A DNA stretch of 64,000 bases from Eumeta japonica (GCA_005406025.1 BGZK01000722.1:241192-305191); one strand, 5' to 3'. Counted from the stretch's first letter, positions 33,971 through 45,800 are shown. A program made the numbers and translations. The notes: generated from the letters alone by a model not told the origin.

Positions 33971-34430
33971 GCGTTTGTACCTTATGGATATTTTTCCGAA
34001 AAACTGTACAAAAGGTTCATCATTTGTTCATCAAAATCGCTTATAGTTACAAGCTTTTAGTTTGGTAACGACATAATAACGTTTAGATCTACATTTTCTA
34101 GTTGTTTATGAACACTTAAACAAGATCTTTAGAATTAAATTTTGTTAGCGCAATAAAAAGTATCTGTAATTTTTAAATTAATATGTTTTATAACCCAGAG
34201 ACAATAATGTTTATTTGATCTTGTTCGAGGTTTAATTTTTCCACTTAGGTACTTCCAGTTCAATTAGCTATTTAAAGTTTTTTATGGTAAAATCTATCAG
34301 TTCAATAAAATATTATTTCCCTCTTCAAGCATACGCTTTAACTATAAATAGTCATTGTTTCACAAGTACAAAAAGAAATAATTTCAAAAATTATTTTCTT
34401 ATTCGTAAATGAATCAAAGGATAATTGAAA
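33971..34430. other. A+T-rich spacer
   Basis: Nothing recognised. Confidence 0.5.
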
Positions 34431-34690
34431 CGCAAATAGCCAACTTTTCACGCTTGAAACTCGTACGTGTCACACAAGCAATAGGTAGCGGCATAGGCAC
34501 AGGGCAGCACCGGCCACCAGGACACAAGACGTCGGAGCAGTGAACGCTCGAGCAAATAGCTAAATAATGGCAGCTCCACTCCAGGTGGACTCGAGTCATT
34601 ACTCTTGCGGTAATCCGCCGAATTCCCCCTGATTTACAGCGGGGCCCGGCCCTCGAGACGAACGGCCCACTCAAATTTACGTGTTTTATA
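34431..34690. other. GC-rich low-repeat island, candidate cis-regulatory
   Basis: Sharp GC block with 'gcagctccactccaggtgg' (E-box CAGGTG near 34583) and 'tttacagcggggcccggccc' (34632-34651). The 86-codon minus frame across it shows no domain and is probably a composition effect. Confidence 0.32.
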
Positions 34691-34961
34691 AAAAATGGAG
34701 CTTAGTTTCGCTGATATAAATAATGTCAGAAATCCCATTTCCAAGTTATAAGGTACGATTGTTAGAAAAATGAAAATTATGTATCAGGCATTAAGCGTAT
34801 GGCCACTTAACAGTTTAATTCATTTTGGAACATTTTGGAAAAGTTGATCACTATAGTATATTCCTTCCAGCAATTCATTTCGATGCTGATCGTTTGATGT
34901 TCGACGGCCACCGTAGTAATTTATTCCAGTCATATTTTGGTAACACATCGTATTATTTTAT

Positions 34962-35020
34962 ACTAGCTGTGCTCGTGGCTCCTCTCGCGTGGACTACAGA
35001 ATCCTTGTTTAGGTTTTTTT
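34962..35020 (-). repeat. 'gctagt'-family repeat, short terminal fragment
   Basis: 'actagctgtgctcgtggctc' followed by 'ctctcgcgtggac' is the antisense of the family's 3' end. Confidence 0.6.
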
Positions 35021-38000
35021 ATAAAGTAAAATATTACTTTGGTGTGTTAATTATGAGATAATAATAAGACAGATATTTTTAATTTAATCATACTTTTAAA
35101 TATTTTAGGTATTCCGTGCATTATTTGTTTCTTAACTTGAACAATATGTTTTATTTACAGAGAGGCCTCTTTATATACATTTCTCGTTTTTTCAATGTGG
35201 ATTCCCCGCCGTTAACAACTGGGTGTTATTTCAAAAACAACAATGCTTGTTGTAGATCACCCTTAGATGATAAGACATATGCTATCCCAGATTATTTTGT
35301 ATCTATTTTTAAGGTCTACAATTATATAGCACATTAATTTGGTACTGTTTTAATCAACTCAAGCAATATAAACACCCCAAAAGCGTCTTTTCAAACTTGG
35401 TTCACCATTATCGTTCCTACTTATTTCCTACGTTATTTTATGTAAGAAAATGTATCCTGTAACTTAACCAGATAACATAACCAAAAATTAAAAAAGAACA
35501 CGTAAATCGGAGTAGTTGTCGCGAGTAAAGGTCATAAACGGAAAGACAGACAGAGAGAGGTTGGACTTTAAAATATTCATCGATTTAAACTTATCATATG
35601 TGTAGATTGCACACAATAAAATTAAATTTTCATAGGTTTGTTCTAATTTTTATCGATATAGTACATTATTAACGTGGCTTTTCGTGTTTTATTTCTTGAT
35701 TGTAATTTAATAAACACTGAGTGTAACGGAAAGCTTGCTAAAACCGCATGTTTCTGAGATTAGCGTATACAAAAACGCAGACAAACAGGCAATAATTATA
35801 AAAGCTATTATTTTGGCTTCGATGTAAAGTGCAATGAGTATATATAGTTTCATGTGAAAAAAATATTGAATACCCAAACAGGTCTCGTTCACGATTTTAT
35901 TGCATGTAAATATATAGATAATGCATGAGTAGACGTCGCTTCTGAAGTTGTCTTTCACTGCCTACAGATTAAATAATTTATCTATTAGAACTCAATCTGC
36001 ATGCGTGAGTATATTTACTTTTAAATATCAAAAAATTAATAAATCGTATGAGTACACTAATAGATGCACATGAAAGGTTATATGAACAACTATCATAACG
36101 AATCAGCCTGATAGGGCAGACTTTTTGTCTAATTACAGTAGACAGACAAAATGAGCGATAAGGAATTTCCAGTCAGAATATTTTAACTTACGTCTACGAA
36201 CTATCATTTCACAATTTAACCATAAGTTATTCCCCAAATCTATCTCGAGAGGCCATCGATCCAAGCTGTCGTATTTTCACTATGAAGCTGCCGTCTTTTC
36301 TCTTCAGAATAAGAAAAAATAATCCCGACCTTAGTAACGATCTGATGGTAGAATCAATTAAGAATAGCATTTTCAAGCCATTGCCTTGCAAATCTCTATC
36401 CGCCACCCAGCGCGATCAAACGATAATCCATTTTCGGAGACATTTAAAACAAATACTAGAACAATAGAGACTGCAATTAAAACCATTTTAATATCCTAAA
36501 ATGCTTTAAAGCCTACAAATACTGGTAGGGGGCTACCCGAATACACTGCGTGCGGCAGTCAGCTCACATCGGATGGATCTTCAGCCGTCCTCCGTAGGAA
36601 GCATTTCCGCCAATTAGACACCGTTCTTATTCGCCCGTTCACGCTCTCGCAAGTTTCTTTTGCTGCGTTCCGAGTTCGTTGGATTTTCACCTTTTCATTT
36701 CATTGATGACACACGATAAAATTAAGATATTTAGATATGTTAAAAGTTCGGTATTAGGTAATATAACAAAGTAAAAGGAAAAACGTTTTATCTTTTCCAT
36801 TTATCATGACAATATTACTTTATTACGATATTATGACGATGAATATTAAAAAATTTTTAAATCGTTTTAATTATGTTGTAATTAATACAATGAGCCAAGA
36901 TTTGCAGTTTGGCTAGGAGAAAATTTAAACGTACGATATTATTTATAATTTTGTATATTTTAATGTTGTGTGGATATAATGGTACGTTTAAATAAAGTTA
37001 TATGTAAGTAAAGGAAGCAAAGGTTCTTCTTAGTCAATTCTGAATATAAAAATAATACGAATAATTTAAAGTAACAGAATTTTATTTAATGCGGATCCAT
37101 TTCATTCTATAGCCGATATTGTACAAAAAAATTATAATATCGTTTTCCATTTATATAATTGATACAATATTACACTTTTCACACGAATACAATCAAGAAA
37201 CACAAACACTTAAATCGTTTTCTATGCTAAAACTCTTAATTTTAAATGTTCTCAATTTAACACTAATTAATATTAAAAACTATACATTACATTAAATTTC
37301 GCCTACCTAGTTACGTATATTGACAAATGCTTTAAGGAAATAATTACGTATTTTTCTGAGCATAATTCGTGATTTTTAATACCTTCTTTTTTACATGAAC
37401 AAAATATACAATACACGGTAGGTACCTGCATATACTTTGCAATATAAAATTAAAATTATCGCAAGATCTTTAAATGAGTATCATCGATAACAAAAAGCCT
37501 TTTACATTACACATACAAATGTAAAGCGACATAAATAATACCAAGAATCTTTATTTACAATTACATTATACAACAAATCAAAACGTTTGCAAAACTCATG
37601 CGAGACTTCTTTCTTACGAATTGTTCTCAGAGTGTAATTTTTATGTCATTTAATAAACATTTTTTTCCGTAAGTACGTTAAATTTCATATAACCATATCT
37701 TAAGAAAAAACAAAGTTCTCAGAAATTGTTTGGCACTTAAATTCTCGATAAGGTTCGAAAAAGCATCGCATGAGTTTTAATTTACGATCTAAAATACATT
37801 ATTACAAGAGACACGTTACGTATATGTTATAGGAATCCAAAAATATTACCGCTACTGCTTCTTAAAATAAATATTATCACTTAATAATTATCTATTCGTA
37901 TACTGGGCACAACTAGTTTTGATTCATGTCATTTGTATGTGACTATTCAATAAACTATTTCTCTAACAATAAGTTACAGGCTATCGACTAAGAATGGAAT

Positions 38001-38621
38001 TGTTTTTTTTGTCGTAATAAAGCTTTTTTATTTACGTATTTAAAACATTAGTTTCATCGCAACTAAAGGATTATGATACCTAGTTTTTGTGTCCATAAAA
38101 CGTAGCTATAGGTATTGAACTAGTACGTTGAGCCTCGAAGAGAATATCTGTACAGTCAACACCACTATACAAGAACATAACTTAGTATTAGTTACCGGTT
38201 TCGACAAAATTACATTTCATTTGTATCGTGTCATGATTAAAAACCTTTTTTTTTCAAATACATGAAATTGTTATCGATTAAGGATTGAAATGTGAAAGGG
38301 ATTTCTTTTTTTAGTTTAATAAGTTTTCAGACTTCTGTAATGATATATTTGTAAAAAAAAAAAACAAAGTGCGTGGAACTTCACGCGTCATAAGTGAAAC
38401 TTTTTAGGTTAAAGATCACGATATAGTTTTATTTAAATAAATTAAATTAGATTTTCATAAGGAAGACAACGAATGAAAATGGCTATTCATTAAATTCAAT
38501 TTTTTTGCATTCTGTTAATAATTCAAGTTACATTATTACAGAATCTAAAACAGAAATAATAGGTTAATGATACCTAAAATATGACACAAATATGATATAA
38601 ATAATTTCGAGAGCAAATTTT
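35021..38621. other. 3.6 kb of mostly A+T-rich intergenic DNA
   Basis: No recognised gene or repeat. Frames at 35116-35337 (+), 35707-35958 (-) and 36282-36467 (+) have no recognised domain. 36500-36680 is less A+T-rich ('ctgcgtgcggcagtcagctc' near 36546) and may be another small island. 36700-38600 is monotonously A+T-rich. Confidence 0.5.
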
Positions 38622-38790
38622 CGAAATTACGAGAAAATATTGCGTCGATGGTAGTGTCTGATCTGGTTGTAGACTGAGTTCTGTCAGTGTCCTATTTCAA
38701 TTTGAATTTCTCATCTGAAAATATTATTAAAGGTTCAGCTTCTTCTGAATTAAAGTTGACGTTGAAATCACCACTCATGATTATCAGCGG
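38622..38790 (-). mobile_element. LINE endonuclease-domain fragment
   Basis: The minus strand reads IMSGDFNVNFNSEEAEPLII, FSDEKFKLK, a stop, then DTDRTQSTTRSDTTIDAIFS, ending in SRNF. This is the catalytic GDFN block and the downstream 'T.R...TTIDaiF.r' block of an exonuclease-endonuclease-phosphatase domain as found in retroelements. One in-frame stop; about 55 residues remain. The neighbouring sequence shows no RT. Confidence 0.75.
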
Positions 38791-38803
38791 TGATTTCAAC
38801 GTC
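38758..38803. repeat. Perfect inverted repeat, 15-bp arms, 16-nt loop
   Basis: Arms 38758-38772 ('gacgttgaaatcacc') and 38789-38803 are exact reverse complements. The left arm encodes the GDFNV motif of the endonuclease fragment on the minus strand, so the motif exists in mirror copy and also reads as GDFNV on the plus strand. Confidence 0.95.
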
Positions 38804-39190
38804 ATCCCACTGAATATTGGGATTTTTTTTGTCGTTCCCTAAAGGTTCGCATTCTTTTTGCACTTATTTTCATTATTTTATTTACCACAAAACAGATATT
38901 ATAAACTAAGGAAAATTGACACGTGTTTACTTTGATGTCTAAGCGTCTATTGGTTCGTTATGCTACATACTAGTAGAGTAACGCTTGGCGCATGTGCACA
39001 AAGTGGTTTTGCGTCGTCACGCTTTTTCATTCCTATCAAAAGAATTCACTACCGTGGCTAAAAAAGTTTCACTTCAAAAAATTAAATTTCTTGTCTCTAC
39101 AATTAACTGTCTACCGATCGATTTTCAAGCGAATCACTGGTGGTTTTGACTGTACACAGAATATTCTTCGATACTCTTCCTTCTAAAACG
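38804..39190. other. Spacer, nothing recognised
   Basis: A 64-codon plus frame near 38992 has no recognised domain. Confidence 0.45.
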
Positions 39191-39520
39191 TCATAGCATC
39201 GATTTAGCTCAACGATTCGCGAACAGATAGGGGGCGAAGCGCGATCGTCGATGACCGATAGCGGCGAGGAAATGCATTCGTGCAATAAATAAAAACGGGC
39301 CCGGGCGAGGCGCGGCGCGGCGTCGCCGGCCCGTGTACCTCAGCGGGCGACCGAGATTTATACACGGCCACGCGGATAATATATCACGGCCGTGCGCGAC
39401 CTAGTGCCGGCGGCGGCCGATAGAGGCCGATAGCGCGCCTCGCGGCCGGCCGCCGCCCGCGCGGGCCGAGCCTTCCGTTAAAAGGTATTCTATGCTTATC
39501 GGAAGGTTTGCTCACGGAGG
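39191..39520. other. Extreme GC/CpG island
   Basis: The highest GC in the window: 39295-39480 consists almost entirely of words such as 'cgggcgaggcgcggcgcgg' and 'gcggccggccgccgcccgcg', broken only by 'gagatttatacacgg' and 'cggataatatatcacgg'. AT homeodomain-like words thus sit on a CpG background. No convincing frame or repeat. Could be a CpG-rich promoter or enhancer, or the first exon of an RNA gene; sequence alone does not decide. Confidence 0.42.
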
Positions 39521-39790
39521 CTTAGCATTTTAACTTGAGAAGAAGCTTTGCTAACGAAAACTTTCGCTTTGCGATTTGCGATTAGAAAAATTCCTTTTTA
39601 TCATCTCACATAGTACGCGTTAACGTATATTAAATTTCTGTCTCAAATGAATTTGTTTCGTACCATGGTATATATGCTAGAGATTTCTTTATTTTTGCGG
39701 ACAAAATTAAATTAATATTCTACATTTTTGTGTTTGCATAATGTACGAACATAAACAACACCTTATCTGTATAAATCTAATTCAATAATA
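39521..39790. other. Spacer
   Basis: Nothing recognised. Confidence 0.4.
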
Positions 39791-40330
39791 AGTGGCTATC
39801 AATCGAGCATTAATTAATTAACACGGATAAGCGGTAGAGAAGCCGCTGCGAGCGACTCGAGCATTAGCATGAACGGCGAAGTACTACCGATTTACATAAA
39901 ATTACGAATTCATATGCACGTAAGTCGGGCTAAGCGATAAATAAGCGTTCACCAAACCGCGTATTTTTCATTCGAGTGTAGTATAATAATTTATGGCGGA
40001 CGATGATATCGCGGACGGTTGTTCTTTTATTCGTGAAGTAGTGATATGCGCACTGGCCGGTGGGCGATGCTAACGGGGGATTTGACGATAAATCTTCGGC
40101 GGTCGATTGCCTAAGCGCGCCTACGCGGGCCGCGCGACACGCCGGTCTGATATCTTGATCCGATGGTGATTAATGAAAATAATTACTCGTCGAGTCGAAC
40201 ACCGCTTCCAGTTTCGGTTTTCGATTATCTAAAAGTAGTGGGCTCGCTAGTTTTTTTTTTTAGGGACAGTCCTAAAACCTACCGAGCGTGCATGCATTAT
40301 TTACGCCCGACGGCCACCTGAAACAAAAGC
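39791..40330. other. CpG-rich island with homeodomain-type words, candidate cis-regulatory
   Basis: 'gcattaattaattaacacgg' (39808-39827), 'tataataatttatggcgg' (39982-39999) and 'gtgattaatgaaaataatta' (40165-40184) alternate with CpG-rich blocks ('cgcgggccgcgcgacacgcc' near 40125). No transposon ends for over 500 bp. One of the best candidate regulatory blocks in the window. Confidence 0.4.
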
Positions 40331-40344
40331 AAAAGCGAAATTAA

Positions 40345-41040
40345 TTTAAAGGCCAGTTAATCTATAACAAAAAAAAAATTGCATTGCAATCTAGTCGGCT
40401 GACGTGTGATGGCAAATAATATATGGCATAGGAAGCAGAGAATAGACCGTTTATTTGTGAGCCAACGTGTGCAAAGAGAATAAATGTTCGATCAATAAGA
40501 TCGACAGTAAAGCTCAAAGGGCGCATTAAGTAATAATTATCATCGACAAATAAAAAAGCTCCTTTCAAGACGCTTAACTCGTTACGGTGCATTAAGTCAT
40601 TAGTATTACCTTAAGCGGACAGCACTATATTACAACTGCGAAAGCTTTCTCATAAACACGTCCGGACTTAAAATGCAAATAATTCCGCGGGAGTCCCGTG
40701 GGCATGTTAAAACAAACGCGGCATTCTAACAGCTTTCCATTATTTATGTCTTTTTCTCACGGAGGGCAGTATTTTTTTTGAGTAGAACTTAATTTCTAGA
40801 CTAATGCGAATTTTATAAAGGCCGTATCTCTCTCGGGCAGGCCCCGACAGACGCCGAGCTGAAATTAAGATGTAACATGATGCGAGAACGAGCCAGAGCA
40901 GCGAGATTTATTGCTATACCACTTTGCATATGCTGATTTACAAAGAAAGGGGACCTGCTGCAGCGCCCCCTTAAGTGTGACGCACTCGCGCGACTGTGCA
41001 CGTATATTTTTATCATAACAATAACACATATAACATACGC
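40345..41040. other. Low-repeat island with duplicated GCATTAAGT word, candidate cis-regulatory
   Basis: GCATTAAGT occurs at 40523-40531 and 40589-40597, each followed within a few bases by TAAT/ATTA cores ('aataattatcatcga' and 'cattagtatta'). A palindrome-like 'cgatcaataagatcga' lies at 40489-40504. GC rises from 40660 to 40990. Frames on the minus strand (67-76 codons) lack domains. Confidence 0.38.
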
Positions 41041-42160
41041 TCCCTCCTATTTTTAACAATGAACGAATTTTCATAATTACGAATAAATGCTTCATAGCAG
41101 AATTATAATGATAATTACTGTTTTCTTTTTATAATAACTGTAGTAATTTTTTTTAACAACTCAGAATACTATCTTCTACAACTTGTATCTTTCAAACTCT
41201 TATAATAGATATAGTTGACATTAAAAAAGCAACATTAAGAACCTTAACACGATTTTACTACTACGAATATTACCACTGTGCAGATAATAAAAGTGACTTC
41301 CGATTGTTATACGATATTCATGCAATAATTTTAAATGTATTATTACTGAGGATTTTTTTGTAAAATATAATGTTTTAATTTTGGTTAACAACAATTTCAA
41401 AACACATAAATTTCTAAGCCGTATTTTAAAAAATTAACAATAAAACTTACACCAAAATACAACTGTTTTGTAAATAAAATAAAGATATTTACAGGAGCTC
41501 TGTATGATTCCTAGCATGCTGATGTAGCTATCTGCTCTGCCACGAGCGAGCGAGACAACGAGAGGCGCGAGGCCTCAGCAGTTCGGCCCGAATGAAGAAA
41601 TTGCATGTACCAACGATACATAAACTAGTTGTACTATAGTAGACGTAGTGGATATCTCGGTTACGTTTTGTGACGTTTTATAGGGATAAGTCTTATATTT
41701 ACGTTCATAGGTTCAAAAAAAAATGATCTATAATTAAAAGCACGAATAAAATGTTTTCAATCGCACTGAACATCTTTTTCTGTAATCTTCTTAGATCGTG
41801 ATATTCTGTGGTCGAACTTTTATAAAGCATACATCAAATTTGCCAAAAATTTATTTAATTTTGAAAGTCATATCAGATTCCGCATAGAGGAATAATAAAA
41901 TAATTTACACTGAATTAGCAAGAAATATTTTTTTTTTTGCATGATATAATAAAAATAATAAATCCATAATCTCTTAAGAGTCGCGAAATGACCTTTAATA
42001 TTGTATTAGTTCAGCATTCGAAATAATATTGTAAAGAAAAACACACATTATACAAAATATTTTTTATGATACGCCTGAAACAGACTCAAAATCCGTTACT
42101 ATTTAAAATTGATTTTTCTAGCTCTTTGATAGAGTCTTGTAAAAGCGAAAGCGGTATCGG
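41041..42160. other. A+T-rich spacer with a small GC block
   Basis: A small GC-rich block at 41515-41600 ('gccacgagcgagcgagac', 'gaggcgcgaggcctcagc') stands alone in A+T-rich DNA. Nothing else recognised. Confidence 0.45.
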
Positions 42161-42560
42161 AAACATCAATAGTGCATTAGGTGTAAAGTGGCCGTTTGGG
42201 CAGGCAGGTGGCGCTGCGAGCGGCACAATGGCGGGCGGGCGTGGGCGGCGCGCGCGGGCGGCGGGCGGCGCCCCGTCAACCGGAGCGACCATAAATCGCG
42301 GAGGACGCGCAATTTGTTGAATTACAGCATGCGCCAGCCACCGTGCGCGGCCGTCGGACGCGAAATTAGCTTTCTCCGAGATAAATTGACGGCCGCCCGC
42401 TAAATAAATTATTTGGGAAACCGAGAAAAAACGCGGCCGTCTTCCCTTGATAAGGGTTGCGAGCATTCTCTCTCCGAAATAATGAATATAGCCCCGGTCT
42501 TATTTCCTCGAGTACCGACCCGATGTGATCTAACCGAGTGTTTGACAAAAGTTACGGTTA
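42161..42560. other. CpG island, candidate cis-regulatory or promoter
   Basis: 42185-42300 is CpG-dense ('gcgggcgggcgtgggcggcg', 'gcgcgggcggcgggcggcgc'), then come 'gaccataaatcgcgg', 'gcgcaatttgttgaattac' and 'ctaaataaattatttggg'. The 126-codon minus frame (42086-42466) and several plus frames overlap it; all are expected from GC content, and no protein family is recognised. Confidence 0.4.
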
Positions 42561-42631
42561 TTGGGCCTAACGATTGCTTTTACCTATTGATTTTACTGAA
42601 ACACCATATAATAAAGAAAGTTATCTTAAAA

Positions 42632-42860
42632 TACTATCTTTCGCCCGCGGCTCCATCTACGTGGATGTAGACACAATTCTTTCATCTTTCACCATGAACG
42701 AGCTCTTACCGAAAACACACGTAATGCCGCTCATTATTCTAATGTGGAGCGACATCGCTTCACTTTTAGTCTCGATGTTGGTTCTGATCGCGATTCCAAT
42801 CCCAAACCGGTATTAATCTCAATCTACCCTGAACCTTTCCTGTTATCAATAGCCAAAGTG
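42632..42860 (-). repeat. 'gctagt'-family repeat with minisatellite, antisense copy
   Basis: Starts 'tactatctttcgcccgcggc' and runs into 'ttctgatcgcgattccaatc', the antisense of the minisatellite. Truncated by about 42860. Confidence 0.65.
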
Positions 42861-43430
42861 TATAAAGTAAGTTTCATTCATTCTAAGTTTGCGGAACGAA
42901 AAACGGACCGAATGAAGTATTTATTAAAATTAAAATCATGTAAATCTGATGCCAGAGTTATAATCATACAAATCGACAAACGAACACAAACATTGTGATT
43001 TATAGCCCGTAAGATTGACGCAAGTTTCGTTATGTGTCGAAGTTGTGTACCTACTAGTATTTTAATTTAGCATTAAATTTTAAATTATACTCAATTTTAA
43101 TTCAATTTTTGCAGATTATTGAATACATGAAAAATTTCATTTAACACGCCACTTTTTTTATAATAAATCTATTATTTTCATACAGACACCGGCATGTCAT
43201 TAGCATTAATTATGGATACAGTTACCAAAACAAAATTTATCCCTAGTATCATTTAACGCGCGTTTCGTTATTAATTAGAAATTATTTCATTCTATACATA
43301 CGAATTTAATTTGACAATCAATAACGGTAGTCCATCATAAATTCATAAAGAATTTATATGATCATTCATAAATAGCAGTAAAATCATTTCGTTCTCTTTG
43401 CGCACAATAAAAGATAATGCAGTATAGGGC
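42861..43430. other. A+T-rich spacer
   Basis: Nothing recognised. Confidence 0.5.
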
Positions 43431-43760
43431 TAACATAAACAATACAGGGCAATTCTTACGGACAACCGAAACGAATTCGCGCCCTAACTTGTACAACACC
43501 CTTTCTTTCGCCGAGATTAATCTTAGTTGTATATTCGAGATTTAGCGGGCAATAAGAAAGACGCATAGGTGGGCTCAGGGAAGGGGTGAGGCGGCAAATT
43601 GTCTGCTCCCCCGCGCCAGCGCAGCGTGCGGTCGCGTCTACTACTTATATCGGATTAATGTGTGTGAATTCTTAATAACGGGATTTTGAAAATTGCAACC
43701 GGTGACCGCAAAGGCCACCCTGTTGCGGAGGCGTAATTTTGAAATCATTGTACAAGTTTA
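43431..43760. other. GC-rich low-repeat island, candidate cis-regulatory
   Basis: 'gcaaccggtgaccgcaaagg' (43695-43714) contains a Runt-type ACCGCA core, with 'tgttgcggaggcg' close behind. An upstream GC block lies at 43600-43640. No repeat or frame. Confidence 0.33.
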
Positions 43761-44303
43761 TGTGAACTAAAATAGAGTTCAGCGCGAGATTTGCTTATAC
43801 GTATAAATTTTAGTCTTTAGAATTGTTCTTAGGACTTCTAAAATAACCATTTGGTATTATAAAGCATTTCATACTCTTTGTAGTGTAGATACATAATTCA
43901 CACACACAAATAAATAATTTACGCCAAATAAAATATATATGACTCGTTAAAATACCGGCCAAATCATGTTATATGTATCTAACTTTGCTAACAATAAGTT
44001 TTCATACACTATCAATCCAAAAAAATATATTTTGCTCAACAGAGTATGGAAATAGATTTGAGTCATAAATTACAATTGTTCTGTGCAAAATATGCTAACA
44101 TTGCGTTACAATTAATAAACACTCTTATGCATGTTAGCAACACCTTTCATTATAATTATCATAATTCATATGACCGTTAAAGGTTAAAGAACGAAAAAGG
44201 TGTAGAAGTGCATGTCGAAACGAGAATGCATCGAGTTACCATATAGCAATTATAAAAGAGTTACGACAGGTTGCGCTAATAGTAAAAACGTAATTCCTTA
44301 AAA
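43761..44303. other. A+T-rich spacer
   Basis: Nothing recognised. Confidence 0.5.
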
Positions 44304-44358
44304 TAATCCGTAAGATTTGACACACATGTATGGACAATCTGTCAAATCTTACGGATTA
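44304..44358. repeat. Perfect inverted repeat, 19-bp arms, 17-nt loop
   Basis: Arms 44304-44322 ('taatccgtaagatttgaca') and 44340-44358 are exact reverse complements. Outside any recognised element. Geometry is short for a pre-miRNA (55 nt total, no bulges). Confidence 0.97.
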
Positions 44359-44878
44359 CATTTGCAAATTATGTCTTAGCTAATAATTTTATTTTCTCTA
44401 AAATTAATGTTATTTATAATAGAGTTATTTATGTGTAGAAATAAATTCAATTTATAAATAAAGGTACGAGGAATCGTTATTTTCTTTTCAGCAAACATAC
44501 GACCACATAACTTTTCATGAATGAAGGTATGGAAATATTTGAAGATTATATGAGAATATATCTAAACAAAATCATAGGAAAAATCTAGTGTATGTTAAAA
44601 TATATGAAACAAGGAGAGTACAACAAACACATAGGTACACATAATTAGAGGTGTCTTAGCGTTACAAAATGTTAAAAATGTGGCGGGTAAAATAATTTGT
44701 TTTTTATATGAAAAATTACTTACTTTACTAATTTCATTAGTCTATGTATAACATTATTTATTGAATATAATAAACTTTTCAATTGTTAATGTACAAGGAA
44801 AAACATTTTGGTAAATATACTGCAACTTTTTGATATCCATAATCTCACTTTTTAAATTTTTCGAGATAGATTTCGTAG
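44359..44878. other. A+T-rich spacer
   Basis: Nothing recognised. Confidence 0.5.
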
Positions 44879-45235
44879 ATGAACGCGGATTTTAAAGCAA
44901 ATCAAACAGCGAACTCAAAACTTTCGACCCCACCCATCATAGATTACTGCAGAGTCACGAGTCAAAGTTGCGATCGAGGACCTCCAACAAAACTATTATT
45001 CCGCCATTCGGGCTCGGAATCAGGTACCATTTTTAAAAAGTTAGCGTGTTCACCCCCTCCATGGCCCCACCCTTTCGCTCCCCTTACCTGAGAAACGGGG
45101 GCCATCAATTCACATCCCCTCCTATGGAATGCGACCCTGACGTATCCCTTAGCTTAGGCCTACTGCGTGTAGAAACAGTACAATACTACTTTTTTAGCGA
45201 TGGAAACACAATCTATGCGATTCAAATATAATATT
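44879..45235. other. C-rich low-repeat island, candidate cis-regulatory
   Basis: Pyrimidine-rich 'accccctccatggccccacc' (45051-45070) and 'gaaacgggggccatcaattc' lie within GC-balanced unique DNA. Two overlapping plus frames (70 and 61 codons) have biased, low-complexity composition. Candidate regulatory DNA. Confidence 0.3.
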
Positions 45236-45800
45236 AATTTATACACAATTTAATTATATTTCAATTCAATTCAAAAATGTAATTTTGATTTTAATTTTAT
45301 CTATTCCGGAAAATTTACGTCTAGTTTAATATTTGTCTGTTAAACAAACTTTTATTGGCTTCATTTGTTACTAACAAATTATGTAAACAAATCTCTTAAG
45401 TTAACTTTACCTCACTATTTGTAATTGTTATATCGATTTAAAACAGCAAGAATTTGTAATCCGGATAACAATGCAGAAGTTCATTAATAGCCATTGAAGA
45501 AATCAATGGTTACTAGCATGCTTGTTAAGTTTGGTTTCATTTAGTTTGACTTAACGCGTCCATTGCATTAAACTTGGTGACGAGGATTCGGTGATGAAGC
45601 CGAAAGATTATTCATCTTCATTGAAACTCTTCAATAAATAAACACCTCTAATTCATTTGATTCTTTTGGCGAGTTTAATATTTCGCAATTACCGACTAAA
45701 AGTTGACACTAAAAAATAAAAATTTAGTATGAAAAAACTTAAACAAGCTTCAGTGAACTAAAACATAAAATTATAAATACAATATAAAAAAATTAAAATA
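45236..45800. other. A+T-rich spacer
   Basis: A small hairpin ('gccattga' / 'tcaatggt') lies near 45490. Nothing else. Confidence 0.5.

Noticed and set aside
36282..36467. 61-codon basic plus-strand frame
   Set aside because: Too short and without a recognised family; no context supporting expression.
38771..38815. Plus-strand reading LMIISGDFNVIPLNIG as an endonuclease fragment
   Set aside because: The minus strand gives a much longer match; the plus reading arises because GDFNV lies in a perfect inverted repeat.
41575..41600. 'cagcagttcggcccgaatg' as an RT QFGFR remnant
   Set aside because: Only three residues fit and the context is a CpG-rich patch with no RT neighbours.
42086..42466. 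126-codon minus-strand frame as a coding exon
   Set aside because: It spans a CpG island where stop codons are rare in all frames; overlapping plus frames are equally open and no domain is recognised.
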